Shown here one piece after another: positions 28,778-38,282 of a stretch of DNA of 41,593 bases; the first letter of the stretch is position 1, and each line of letters starts with the position of its first letter. The notes beneath the pieces are model-generated. The model did no database searches. It was not told where the DNA came from and was given only the letters and a program-made list of their open reading frames with translations. Source of the stretch: Helicobacteraceae bacterium. GTDB taxonomy: Bacteria; Campylobacterota; Campylobacteria; Campylobacterales; Sulfurimonadaceae. The DNA is taken from the NCBI GenBank assembly GCA_015493495.1, contig WGDB01000047.1, forward strand, positions 1 to 41,593, read 5' to 3'. The position numbers were made by a program, and so were the translations under genes.

Positions 28778-28886
28778 TATCATTTCAATTAGAAACATGC
28801 TATCTATATGCTTAGCCCTGAAATTCCAAAAACAGCACTTGTTTAGCCACTTTAGGCTATTATAAAGGCCTATATAGGGGCTTTTA

Positions 28887-30281
28887 TTGCGATATAATTT
28901 AACTTTTATTTTTCTGTTGCTTCCCCACCTGCTTTTTGGTGGTTTGGAGTTTGAGAGCAATCACAACCGACAGATCATATTACTACAGGCATTTGATGTT
29001 GATCCTAACTACATTCATGACGAGTACCTTAACACCATGCTTGAGTCAAAACAGTCACCTGAGTCTTATAAACACTACTACAATGCTATGCAGAGTGCCC
29101 GTCTTTACATCCCCACTATCAAGATGATCCTTGACAAGGCAGATGTTCCACCAGAGTTCATCTACTTGGCTATGGCAGAGTCCTCTTTTACCACTAAAGC
29201 ATTTTCTAAAAAAAAGGCTGCAGGTATTTGGCAGTTTATGCCCGCGACAGGACGCCAGTATGGTCTGCATATTGATGATTATCTTGATGAACGTCGAGAC
29301 CCTGTAAAGTCTACTGAGGCTGCTGCACGCTACCTCAATGCCTTACACAACCGTTTTGGTAAGTGGTACCTTGCAGCCATGGCTTACAACTGTGGTGAGG
29401 GTTGTGTTATGCGTGCTATCGACAAAGCAGATGGCCATGATGATATCTTTACACTCTTGGACGAAGAAAAACGTTACCTGCCGCTTGAGACAAGAAACTA
29501 TATTAGGAAAATCCTCTCTTTTGGTTTGATGGGTATCGATGAGTCAGACATGAGCAGCAGTGGTTACAGTTATCTTATGAACAGAGCAAGCCATAAGTCC
29601 ATCGCAACTATTTCACTGCCTAAAGGTGAAAAGATCACCCGAGTAGCTGAGATGCTCGGTATTGATAAAAAAGAGATGAAAAAACTTAACAGACACCTGA
29701 CTTACGACTTTGTTCCTCCCTTTTCGAGTAAATGTGATGTCTATATCCCTTATGACAAACTCAACAATTTCAAGCAAAACTACAAGCCTTGTGACTTGAA
29801 AAAGATCTATTTGGTGCATATTGTTCGTCCTGGAGAGAACCTCTCAAAGATCGGGGCTAAGTATCATGTGCCTTATCGCATCATTAAAGAGTTTAACCAT
29901 CTTAAATCAAACTATCTCAGGGTCAGACAAAAACTGATCATCCCTACCACACCGGCACTTCTTAATAAATACAAGTTCAAATATGCACGAAACAGTTATG
30001 TTGTCAGACCAGGAGACACACTGCGCGGCATAGCCAAACGCTATAAGACGAGTGTTAAAAAGATCAAACAGCTTAATGACAAAAAAAGTGATATCATCCA
30101 TGTCAGTGAAAAACTGATCGTCCCACCACTGCCACTGAGGAAAAACCGTTATGTGGTCAAGTCAGGGGACAACTTAAGCTCTATAGCAAGGCGTTATAAA
30201 GTGAGTGTACGAACACTCAAGTCAAGAAACCACAAACACTCTGATGTTATCAGAGTAGGAGAAAAATTACGTGTTTATTAA
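28887..30281 (+). CDS. lytic transglycosylase (MltD-like) with three LysM repeats
   Basis: LAMAESSFTTKAFSKKKAAGIWQFMPATGRQYGL; three LysM units (YLVHIVRPGENLSKI, YVVRPGDTLRGIA, YVVKSGDNLSSIA); TTG start. Confidence 0.92.
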   Translation: MRYNLTFIFLLLPHLLFGGLEFESNHNRQIILLQAFDVDPNYIHDEYLNTMLESKQSPESYKHYYNAMQSARLYIPTIKMILDKADVPPEFIYLAMAESSFTTKAFSKKKAAGIWQFMPATGRQYGLHIDDYLDERRDPVKSTEAAARYLNALHNRFGKWYLAAMAYNCGEGCVMRAIDKADGHDDIFTLLDEEKRYLPLETRNYIRKILSFGLMGIDESDMSSSGYSYLMNRASHKSIATISLPKGEKITRVAEMLGIDKKEMKKLNRHLTYDFVPPFSSKCDVYIPYDKLNNFKQNYKPCDLKKIYLVHIVRPGENLSKIGAKYHVPYRIIKEFNHLKSNYLRVRQKLIIPTTPALLNKYKFKYARNSYVVRPGDTLRGIAKRYKTSVKKIKQLNDKKSDIIHVSEKLIVPPLPLRKNRYVVKSGDNLSSIARRYKVSVRTLKSRNHKHSDVIRVGEKLRVY

Positions 30282-31089
30282 AACCATTTCATTAGCACTA
30301 GCTGCTATTTTGATCGTAGGATGCAGCACTAGAGGTGTGAAGTCGCATCAAAGCAGGCACCAGCATACTAACTCTTCATCTTCTACACAAAGTACCAAAC
30401 ACTATGCCAGCAGACAAAACAACAGCAGTTATGTCCACCCAACAATGAAACCTTACAGTGTTTTTGGTAAGAGATATTATCCAACCAAGGTACGTGTGGG
30501 AGAGACATTTTATGGCATCTCAAGTTGGTATGGACCTGATTTTGATGGTAAAGCGACCTCAAGTGGCGAGATCTATGACATGCATGGCCTTACAGCAGCG
30601 CACAAGACACTCCCTATGAACACCATGGTCAAAGTGACCAACCGAGACAACGCTAAAAGTGTTGTAGTCCGCATCAATGACAGAGGACCTTTTGTAGGGA
30701 CGCGCATCATCGATCTTTCTAACAAGGCAGCACACCAGATCGACATGGTTAAAAAGGGAACAGCCAACGTTAAACTCGAAGTAGTAGGGTTCGCGGACCA
30801 GAAGTCGGCTGACAGAGGTTCTAAAAGTAGTACATCAGTAGCTTCTAAACCCAAACTCAACTACAGTGTCTATGCCATACAGATTGGCTCTTTTTCAAAG
30901 ATAGATGGTGCCTTGAAAACCCAAGAACAGTACGAAGGTTACAAAGGTTACCACACTATTATCAAAGATACAGAGTATAATGGCACTAGAGTTTTCCGTG
31001 TTTGGCTTAGTGGTTTCAAAAGCGAAGAAGCGGCACGAGAGTTTAAAAAAGATTCACCATTTCAAAATGCATTTATAGTTGGAGAGTAG
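30271..31089 (+). CDS. rlpA: RlpA-type septal lipoprotein with DPBB and SPOR domains
   Basis: LIVGCS lipobox; YGISSWYGPDFDGKATSSGE...VVRINDRGPFVGTRIIDLS; SPOR-like YAIQIGSFSK. Confidence 0.92.
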   Translation: MFIKTISLALAAILIVGCSTRGVKSHQSRHQHTNSSSSTQSTKHYASRQNNSSYVHPTMKPYSVFGKRYYPTKVRVGETFYGISSWYGPDFDGKATSSGEIYDMHGLTAAHKTLPMNTMVKVTNRDNAKSVVVRINDRGPFVGTRIIDLSNKAAHQIDMVKKGTANVKLEVVGFADQKSADRGSKSSTSVASKPKLNYSVYAIQIGSFSKIDGALKTQEQYEGYKGYHTIIKDTEYNGTRVFRVWLSGFKSEEAAREFKKDSPFQNAFIVGE

Positions 31090-31092
31090 CAG

Positions 31093-31665
31093 ATGATCAC
31101 AAAAGAGAGAATGACCAAGGAGACTGAGATCACAGTCAAGTTAGAGCTTCACGGCTCAGGTAAAAGTAATATCAACACAGGTGTCGGTTTTTTTGACCAT
31201 ATGCTTGAGGCCTTTAGTAAACATGCTTTGATAGATCTTGATGTCACCTGTAAAGGGGACACACATATTGATGACCACCATAGTGTAGAGGATGTCGGTA
31301 TCGTGATCGGTCAAGCATTGGCAAAGGCCATCTATCCTATAGAAAAGGTAGAGCGCTTTGGTAATGCTACAGTAGTGATGGACGAGACAGCAGTAGAGTG
31401 TGACATGGATCTTAGTGGACGTCCTTATCTTCATTACGAGGTCGATGTTAATGGCAAGGTTGGCAGTTTCGACACGGAACTTGCAGAAGAGTTCTTTCAC
31501 GCAGTTGTTTTAAACGCACGTATCACAGCTCACATCGTTATGAAACGTGGCCGTAACAAGCACCATATCTTAGAAGCATCTTTTAAAGCTTTTGCAGTGG
31601 CACTTCGTCGTGCGACAGCTGAAAACATACGTACAGGCATCCCAAGCACCAAGGGTGTACTGTGA
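31093..31665 (+). CDS. hisB: imidazoleglycerol-phosphate dehydratase
   Basis: GVGFFDHMLEAFSKHALIDLDVTCKGDTHIDDHHSVEDVGI...ARITAHIVMKRGRNKHHILEASFKAF; monofunctional. Confidence 0.95.
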   Translation: MITKERMTKETEITVKLELHGSGKSNINTGVGFFDHMLEAFSKHALIDLDVTCKGDTHIDDHHSVEDVGIVIGQALAKAIYPIEKVERFGNATVVMDETAVECDMDLSGRPYLHYEVDVNGKVGSFDTELAEEFFHAVVLNARITAHIVMKRGRNKHHILEASFKAFAVALRRATAENIRTGIPSTKGVL

Positions 31666-32156
31666 TCAAACTGATCGTTTTGGATGTAGATGGTTGTCTG
31701 ACCGATGGCAAGATCATCTACTCTAACTCAGGAGATGAGACCAAGGCCTTTAATGTTAAAGATGGACTGGCCATACGTTCATGGGTTGACTTGGGTCACC
31801 ATGTGGCGATCATCACTGGCAGACGTTCACAACTGGTAGAGAGACGGGCTAAGGAGTTGGGTGTTACCCATCTGCATCAAGGTATCAAAGAAAAGGCAGC
31901 TGTTCTTGAAAAGGTCTGTGAGACATTGTCCATACCGCTTAGAGAGGTAGCAGCTATTGGTGATGATCTAAATGACTATAAGATGCTTTCAAGTGTAGGT
32001 TATGCCTTCACCCCGAACAACGGTTCAAAACACATTCAAAAGATCGTCAAACATGTTTGTAAAGCCAACGGAGGTGAAGGCGCTGTTCGTGAGATGATAG
32101 AGCACCTTTTTGAGATCAATGATGAAGTGGAAGACTATTTGCAACTATGGGCTTAG
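31662..32156 (+). CDS. kdsC: KDO-8-phosphate phosphatase (HAD family)
   Basis: LIVLDVDGCLTDGKIIYSNSGDETKAFNVKDGLAIR; GDDLNDYKML. Confidence 0.92.
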   Translation: MIKLIVLDVDGCLTDGKIIYSNSGDETKAFNVKDGLAIRSWVDLGHHVAIITGRRSQLVERRAKELGVTHLHQGIKEKAAVLEKVCETLSIPLREVAAIGDDLNDYKMLSSVGYAFTPNNGSKHIQKIVKHVCKANGGEGAVREMIEHLFEINDEVEDYLQLWA

Positions 32157-32686
32157 ACGCTAACTACTTCTTTTTAGCCATTGGTGCGATACTGTTGGCT
32201 ATTTTGCTCTTTTTCAAACCAACCAAAGTACAGGATCTACCTCATAGCAATAAAGAGGTTCCAGCACTTGAACTGCACAACTTTACACTGTATGAGTTGG
32301 ACCAAAATGGTCTAAAAGACATTATGAAAGGTAAAAAGGGGTATCGCTTTAGTAAGCGTCTTGAGATAGCCGACATTAACTACACCGACAGTACACACAC
32401 CCTGCGTAACAACCTGCTTGCAGACTATGGTGTTTATAACAATGTCGACCTTATCACCCTCAAAGGCAATGTCCGTTACCATCGCGAGGATGGAATGTAT
32501 TTTGTAACCAACAAAGCTATTGTCAACCAGAAAAAAGAGACTATCGATACAAGAGGTCCTTTTACACTTTATAAACAAGAGGACATCGTCATCGGAAAAG
32601 ACCTCTATTATGACTCTAAAAAAGGGTTGAGCAGGGCCAAAGATGTTACCGGTCTCTTTGAGCTTGATGAGAAGGAAAAATTTTGA
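32147..32686 (+). CDS. lptC: LPS export ABC transporter periplasmic protein LptC
   Basis: N-terminal TM; position kdsC-x-lptA; LptC-like small protein. Confidence 0.75.
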   Translation: MGLDANYFFLAIGAILLAILLFFKPTKVQDLPHSNKEVPALELHNFTLYELDQNGLKDIMKGKKGYRFSKRLEIADINYTDSTHTLRNNLLADYGVYNNVDLITLKGNVRYHREDGMYFVTNKAIVNQKKETIDTRGPFTLYKQEDIVIGKDLYYDSKKGLSRAKDVTGLFELDEKEKF

Positions 32687-33156
32687 AACATTTATGGATT
32701 ATTACAACACTTTTGCTGCTTTCTGTACAGGCACAACAGCTTAAGATCGTAGCCAAGACTTTTGACAGTGATGAGAAAAAAGGTCAAACCACATTTAATG
32801 GTGATGTTAAGATCACCAAAGGGTTTGACGAGCTTAATGCCTCTAAAGTCACTGTCTACACTAATATGAAACGTAAACCTACCAAGTATATCGCTCTTGG
32901 AAATGTCTCTTTTTATATTGTGACAGAAAATAAGGCTATCTACAAAGGTAAGGCACAAAAAGTTATCTTTTACCCTATAAAAAAAGAGTACCATTTTTAC
33001 AAAGATGTCAACATTCAGCAGGTCGATGAGAAAAAAGAGATCATTGGTGAAGAGGTGGTCATCGGTACTGTAGAAGGTAAGGCAAGAGCCAAAGGTGGCA
33101 GTAAAAAGCCTGTGATCATGACCTTTGAGATCGAAGAGAAGGAGACAAAAAAATGA
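32683..33156 (+). CDS. lptA: LptA/OstA-like LPS transport periplasmic protein
   Basis: Signal peptide; KGQTTFNGDVKITKGFDELNASKVTVYTN OstA-like motif. Confidence 0.85.
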   Translation: MKHLWIITTLLLLSVQAQQLKIVAKTFDSDEKKGQTTFNGDVKITKGFDELNASKVTVYTNMKRKPTKYIALGNVSFYIVTENKAIYKGKAQKVIFYPIKKEYHFYKDVNIQQVDEKKEIIGEEVVIGTVEGKARAKGGSKKPVIMTFEIEEKETKK

Positions 33157-33779
33157 TAGAGATCATCAACTCATCTTTTGTGACATCAGCACCAAACGTA
33201 GCTGCTGCTCCAGAAAATGAATACCTAAACGAAGTAGTCTTTATGGCGCGTTCTAATGTCGGAAAAAGTTCTTTGCTAAATGCATTGAGTGGTAGAAAAA
33301 GTCTTGCTAAAGTCTCTTCAACACCAGGAAAGACAAGGCTCATCAATTTTTTTGATGTGACCATGATAGACAGAGACAACGATCAGAGGCTAGAAGCGAT
33401 TTTTGTGGATCTCCCCGGTTTTGGTTATGCAAAGGTCTCTAAGTCGATTAAGTCAGATTGGGAGAAGAACCTAACTGATTTTATTGCCCAACGCAAACAG
33501 ATCAAGATCTTTATGCACCTCATAGACTGTCGTCATCCCAACTTGGCAATCGATTATTCAGTCTCAGACTACCTGGATCAGGTGTGTAGAGAAGACCAAG
33601 TGATCATTCGGGTCTTTACCAAGATCGACAAACTCAACCAAAAAGAGCAGGGCAAGCTTTTACGTGACCACCCTGGTGCTATTTTGATCTCCAGTGCTAA
33701 GAAAAAAGGAACAAACAAGCTTGTAGCCCTCATTCATGATATTTTAAACGAAGACAGAGAAGACGAGAATGACTCTTAG
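33153..33779 (+). CDS. engB: ribosome biogenesis GTP-binding protein YsxC/EngB
   Basis: VVFMARSNVGKSSLLNALSGRKSLAKVSSTPGKTRLINFF; DLPGFGYAKVSKS; FTKIDKL. Confidence 0.95.
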   Translation: MIEIINSSFVTSAPNVAAAPENEYLNEVVFMARSNVGKSSLLNALSGRKSLAKVSSTPGKTRLINFFDVTMIDRDNDQRLEAIFVDLPGFGYAKVSKSIKSDWEKNLTDFIAQRKQIKIFMHLIDCRHPNLAIDYSVSDYLDQVCREDQVIIRVFTKIDKLNQKEQGKLLRDHPGAILISSAKKKGTNKLVALIHDILNEDREDENDS

Positions 33780-34230
33780 CTTTCGTAAGGCTACACTTCT
33801 TGACATCCCTGCGATGCAGACCTTAGTCGAACCAGAAGTTGTAAGCGGTGTTATCTTAAAACGTGACAATGATGAAGTCGCTACCAACATCCGCTCATAC
33901 CAACTGGCTTTTTATAAAGAGAAACTGGTCGGATTTTGTGCCTTGCATATCCATACAACTACCTTGGCAGAAGTTCGTTCTCTGATCGTTGATGATAGTG
34001 CAAGAGGTAGCGGTATAGGTTCAGAGCTTATTCGGTTAGCTCTTAAAGAGGCCAAGGAACTTGGTCTTAAAGAAGTTCTTTCCCTTACGTATCAACAGGC
34101 ATTTTTTGAACATTTAGATTTCAAAGAGATTCCCAAAGAGTCTCTTCCTGAACATAAGATATGGGCTGACTGTATCAACTGTAAACATTTTCCAATATGC
34201 AACGAAGTATCACTTATCCATTCTATATAA
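33769..34230 (+). CDS. GNAT N-acetyltransferase, short ArgA-like (putative N-acetylglutamate synthase)
   Basis: EVRSLIVDDSARGSGIGSELIRLAL acetyl-CoA site; C-terminal KIWADCINCKHFPICNE motif. Confidence 0.7.
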   Translation: MTLSFRKATLLDIPAMQTLVEPEVVSGVILKRDNDEVATNIRSYQLAFYKEKLVGFCALHIHTTTLAEVRSLIVDDSARGSGIGSELIRLALKEAKELGLKEVLSLTYQQAFFEHLDFKEIPKESLPEHKIWADCINCKHFPICNEVSLIHSI

Positions 34231-34649
34231 AAGCCTTTATGCTTTTAGTGCTTTATCTCATTTATGAGAGTTTGAGCACGATATACCTCTTTTTACCACC
34301 ACTTTTTGGAGTTCTCTTTTTCTATTTCATCCGTGCATTGGACAAACAAGACCTCTCACTGCTCTTTTTAGTGGTGATATTAGCCCTGATCTATGAGGCG
34401 GACAAAGGGTATCTTTTTTTAAGTTCTTTGGTCTTTTTCTCCTTTACCTACAAGTTTATTTTACCCAAACTTCATCAGATGATAGAGTGTACGCGCTGTA
34501 TGCACTTTATCTATATCGTTTTAGCGTACATTGGTTTTTGGATTTTTTCATTGCTGCTGCAGCAGATGTTCGTCTTAGAATTTGCCAGTATAAACTTCTA
34601 TGTCATCTGGTATATACTTTTTGAGTTTCTCTTGGTTGGTCTGTTATGA
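34197..34649 (+). CDS. integral membrane protein in mreD position
   Basis: About 5 hydrophobic segments; ends in ATGA overlap with mrdA; real start may be ATG 34239. Confidence 0.6.
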   Translation: MQRSITYPFYIKAFMLLVLYLIYESLSTIYLFLPPLFGVLFFYFIRALDKQDLSLLFLVVILALIYEADKGYLFLSSLVFFSFTYKFILPKLHQMIECTRCMHFIYIVLAYIGFWIFSLLLQQMFVLEFASINFYVIWYILFEFLLVGLL

Positions 34650-36433
34650 GACTAAAATTACTCATCTCTTTTTTCTTTTTGATCTGGATTTCACTGTTGG
34701 TTCGTGTCTTTTACCTTTCGGTACAGTCAAACAACTACTACTCCAAACTCTCCTCACATAATACCATTAAGACCAAGAAGATAGCGCCGATCCGTGGTGA
34801 GATCCATGACCGGAACAACCTGCCAATAGCCATCAACAAACTTGGTTTCTCCATCCAACTTTTACCTCACCTAAAACACAAAGGTGACAACAGTGAACTG
34901 GACATTGCCATAAGAGATCTGGTACATAACCTCCCTGATCTCAACGCCACAAAGATCAAAAAACGTTACCTTCGTAATGACTCCTACTATAACCACAATG
35001 ACATCAGAGTAGTGGACTTCGTCTCTTACAAAAAGATCATGCCGGTCTACTCACCACTACACTTAAACGATAACATCTTAGTCATACCCGCCCCTAAACG
35101 CTACTACCCGTATAGCGACTTAGCTGCCCACATCATTGGCTATGTTGCCAAAGCAAACAAAAAAGATGTCGAACGCGATGAACTGGCCAAGCTTATTGGA
35201 TCTACTGGTAAAAGTGGTATAGAGAAGTACTATAACAGCTACTTAGAAGGTGTTGCTGGTCAACGTAAGATCAAGGTAAGTGCGCAAAACGAAGTGATCA
35301 AAGAGCTTAGTTATCTCAAAGCCATAGAGAACCGTGATATTACACTTACTCTTGATATGCGGTTACAAAAATATATTAGCGAACAGTTCAAAGCACGCGC
35401 CGGTGCTGTTATAGTCATGAGTGTGGATGGTGAGATTCTGGCTGCTGCCAGTTTTCCTGAGTATGATCTAAACTCCTTTGTATCGGGTATCTCCTCTAAG
35501 CAGTGGAAAGCGCTTATAGAGAGTATCGACACCCCTTTTACCAACAAGATAATTAACGGACTCTATCCACCAGGATCTACCATTAAGACAGGTTTGGGTC
35601 TGGTCTATCTAAGTTCAGGTATCTCTCAGTGGTGGACTACCAACTGTACCGGTACAATGAAGCTGGGTAAACGTAACTTTCGCTGTTGGAAACACTCGGG
35701 TCATGGTAAAACTGACATACGAAAAGCCATTCGTGAGAGTTGTGATGACTATTTCTATAAAGGGAGTCTAAAAGTCGGTATTGCTGATATGAGTTTTGGT
35801 CTGAAGCGTTTTGGTCTGGGCAGTAAAACGGGTGTAGATCTTCCTAACGAGTTTATTGGTACCGTGCCAAGTCGTGAATGGAAACGTAAACGTTTTAACC
35901 AGCCTTGGTACATCGGTGAGACCCTTAACACTTCTATTGGGCAAGGGGACTTCTTGACGACTCCTTTGCAGATCGCTCAGTTTACTGCACTAATGGCTAC
36001 AGGTCGTCTTGTCAAACCACACCTCGCCAAAAGTATTGACGGTGAAGAGGTGATGCCTGAGTTTGAAGACGTTTTAACCCCTTCACAGCATAAAAAACTG
36101 CCTATTATCCAACAAGCTATGCGTCAGGTATGTCAGCACTCCAAAGGAACAGCAGTACACTTTATGCATGCCAAAATACCAGTTGCAGGTAAAACCGGAA
36201 CGGCACAGGTCATTGGGATCTCTCAAGAGATCAAGCAGCGTATTAACGAAAGAGACATGCGCTATTACACCCGCTCACATGCATGGTTTACGACCTATGC
36301 ACCAGCACGAGATCCACAGTACATCGTCACTGTATTGGTCGAACATGGTGGTCATGGTGGCGCTGCAGCAGGTGGTATGGTCTCAAACATCTATAATAAA
36401 CTCTTAGAGTTTGGATATATAAAAAAGAAGTAG
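34646..36433 (+). CDS. mrdA: penicillin-binding protein 2
   Basis: PPGSTIKTG (SxxK), RESCDDYFY (SxD), GKTGTAQV (KTG). Confidence 0.93.
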   Translation: MRLKLLISFFFLIWISLLVRVFYLSVQSNNYYSKLSSHNTIKTKKIAPIRGEIHDRNNLPIAINKLGFSIQLLPHLKHKGDNSELDIAIRDLVHNLPDLNATKIKKRYLRNDSYYNHNDIRVVDFVSYKKIMPVYSPLHLNDNILVIPAPKRYYPYSDLAAHIIGYVAKANKKDVERDELAKLIGSTGKSGIEKYYNSYLEGVAGQRKIKVSAQNEVIKELSYLKAIENRDITLTLDMRLQKYISEQFKARAGAVIVMSVDGEILAAASFPEYDLNSFVSGISSKQWKALIESIDTPFTNKIINGLYPPGSTIKTGLGLVYLSSGISQWWTTNCTGTMKLGKRNFRCWKHSGHGKTDIRKAIRESCDDYFYKGSLKVGIADMSFGLKRFGLGSKTGVDLPNEFIGTVPSREWKRKRFNQPWYIGETLNTSIGQGDFLTTPLQIAQFTALMATGRLVKPHLAKSIDGEEVMPEFEDVLTPSQHKKLPIIQQAMRQVCQHSKGTAVHFMHAKIPVAGKTGTAQVIGISQEIKQRINERDMRYYTRSHAWFTTYAPARDPQYIVTVLVEHGGHGGAAAGGMVSNIYNKLLEFGYIKKK

Positions 36434-36445
36434 GATAGAACGAGT

Positions 36446-36477
36446 GAATGGATGGATAGATAGATAGACAGACAGAC
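36446..36477. repeat. tetranucleotide microsatellite-like array
   Basis: GAAT GGAT GGAT AGAT AGAT AGAC AGAC AGAC, eight 4-nt units. Confidence 0.7.
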
Positions 36478-36492
36478 CGATCAGTCTGTCTG
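36469..36492. terminator. hairpin between convergent mrdA and cytochrome c genes
   Basis: Perfect 9-bp stem CAGACAGAC-CGATCA-GTCTGTCTG. Confidence 0.5.
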
Positions 36493-36499
36493 CGAAGGG

Positions 36500-36781
36500 C
36501 TATTTTTTAAGTTTGTAGTGTGTCTCATTAAGGTAAGTCGCTACATCATGTGTATCTTCATCAAACCAACCAGCATCTGTGTTAAGTTGACATCCTTGAA
36601 CGCGTCCCTCTAGCTGGTGAAAGTTTTTGACCTTCTTTGAGTTGTCAAAATCTTCACTGTTGTGACACTCCATACATTTTGCTTCTTCAAAAAGCTCTTT
36701 TCCCTCTTCAGCACCTGCAAATGCAGCTGTTGAAAAAAATAGTGTTGCAGCCAAGAGTGTGGCTTTTGTCATTTTTATCAT
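36500..36781 (-). CDS. small periplasmic monoheme cytochrome c
   Basis: Signal peptide MIKMTKATLLAATLFFSTAAFA; CMECH heme-binding motif. Confidence 0.85.
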   Translation of the reverse strand: MIKMTKATLLAATLFFSTAAFAGAEEGKELFEEAKCMECHNSEDFDNSKKVKNFHQLEGRVQGCQLNTDAGWFDEDTHDVATYLNETHYKLKK

Positions 36782-36859
36782 GAACGCTCCTTATGGTTAT
36801 AGGCAATCTGCCTTTTTATGAGGATAGTATACCATGTAATATTGAGGCTTTGGTAAAAA

Positions 36860-36896
36860 AAAGAAGAGAAATAATGTCCATTTCAAGATGGACATT
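36860..36896 (-). terminator. intrinsic terminator of the CaCA exchanger gene
   Basis: AATGTCCAT-N6-ATGGACATT stem, then T-rich tract on the minus strand (ATTTCTCTTCTTTTTTTT). Confidence 0.6.
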
Positions 36897-36914
36897 TAAG
36901 GACACCTTGAGTTG

Positions 36915-37841
36915 TTAAGCAGCAATAACCGCGTTATGGATAAATAGGGCAAGGATCATTAACAAAAAGAGTGCACCCGCTTTGTTGTAAAGTTTATTTG
37001 CAAGAATCAAAAAGAGCGCAACAGAAGCTGCGATCATGATGTAGATGTCAAAAGAGGCAGCACCACTCATACTCAGCGGGTTGATCATAGAAGCGCCACC
37101 AAGGACCATAGAGAAGTTAGCGACGTTGGAACCGATGATGTTACCGACACTCATGTCGGCATTGCCCTTTTTTATAGCTACAAGAGAGACAACCAACTCT
37201 GGTAAAGAGGTTCCTAATGCGATCAAAAAGAGACCAATGATCCACTCACTCACCTCAAACATACGTGCGATGTTACTACCGCTTTCAACCACATAGTTTG
37301 CACCGATGATTGTTAAAATGAAGCCAGCACCAAGCATCACAACACTTTTTCCCCAGTTAAACTTCTCTTTTTCCAGATCTTCATCGATCTCAAACTCATC
37401 AGCGGAGGTCGTGAACAAAAAGAAGAGATAGGCTGCCATCATCAGCAAAAAGAGCAGTCCATCAAAACGTGATATCTCACCATCGAGTGTCATTAAGATA
37501 AACATCAAGGGAGGCATAATGATCCAAGCACTATCGAGTCGGAAAAGGTCGCGTTCAGGTGTCATCTTTTTAGCGATTAAAAAGACGATGCCCAGTACCA
37601 GGGTAATGTTAAAAGTAACCGAACCGATAACATTGGCAATAGCCATCTCACTTTTGTTGTCCGCACTTGCCATCATAGAAGCAGCCATCTCTGGAAGAGA
37701 GGTTCCCAGACCTATCAGTGTCGCACCAATCACAAAATGCGGTATGTTAAAGTGCAGGGCAATACGCTCTGAGTCTCTAATAATAAAGTCAGCTCCAAAT
37801 ATAAGTGCAGCCATTGCGGCGATAAATATTACAAAATCCAT
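36915..37841 (-). CDS. CaCA-family (Na+/Ca2+ exchanger-like) cation antiporter
   Basis: Two alpha repeats: GLGTSLPEMAASMMA and ALGTSLPELVVSLVA; about 10 TM. Confidence 0.92.
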   Translation of the reverse strand: MDFVIFIAAMAALIFGADFIIRDSERIALHFNIPHFVIGATLIGLGTSLPEMAASMMASADNKSEMAIANVIGSVTFNITLVLGIVFLIAKKMTPERDLFRLDSAWIIMPPLMFILMTLDGEISRFDGLLFLLMMAAYLFFLFTTSADEFEIDEDLEKEKFNWGKSVVMLGAGFILTIIGANYVVESGSNIARMFEVSEWIIGLFLIALGTSLPELVVSLVAIKKGNADMSVGNIIGSNVANFSMVLGGASMINPLSMSGAASFDIYIMIAASVALFLILANKLYNKAGALFLLMILALFIHNAVIAA

Positions 37842-37842
37842 C

Positions 37843-38265
37843 TTATTCCTTAGTCGTTCTAATAATCAGGCTCTCTGGAAGTCCAAAGGCCTCGAGCACC
37901 TCATGCTCTTTTTGACGCATCTCACCACTGTCAACTTCATGGTCATATCCAAGTATATGGAGCATACCATGTATAAAAAGGAGGGCGCGTTCATCTTCCA
38001 AGCTATGTTCAAATGTCTCTGAGCCATGTTTGACAAATCCTTCAGAGATCACGATGCTGCCAAGCGGTGCACCCGGCATCTCCATCATCGGAAAGCTCAA
38101 CACATCTGTTGATTTAGCTATCTGACGCGTCTCTTCATTGATCTCTGCCATCTCAAGATCATCGGTTAAGATCAGTTCTATATCTTTGTCACTGAGACTT
38201 GCAGCGATACGTTCGAGTAGTGTTATGTCTACATTTACTTCTGTTCTATTGTCTAGTTCAATCAT
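37843..38265 (-). CDS. ybeY: endoribonuclease YbeY
   Basis: FIHGMLHILGYDHEVD (HxxxHxxxxxH) metal site. Confidence 0.93.
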   Translation of the reverse strand: MIELDNRTEVNVDITLLERIAASLSDKDIELILTDDLEMAEINEETRQIAKSTDVLSFPMMEMPGAPLGSIVISEGFVKHGSETFEHSLEDERALLFIHGMLHILGYDHEVDSGEMRQKEHEVLEAFGLPESLIIRTTKE

Positions 38266-38282
38266 ACACGTATTTTAGCGTA

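Noticed and set aside
28778-28886. Small hairpins between tatD and the transglycosylase (TAGCC-ACTTT-AGGCTA; AAAGGCC...GGGGCTTTT) as a possible ncRNA
   Set aside because: Short, imperfect stems; more likely ordinary tatD termination signals or promoter-region noise
29820-30280. Repeated segments as a possible DNA repeat array
   Set aside because: Explained by three LysM domains in the lytic transglycosylase
37519-38022. 167-aa plus-strand ORF
   Set aside because: Antisense to the CaCA exchanger and ybeY, both of which have clear family motifs
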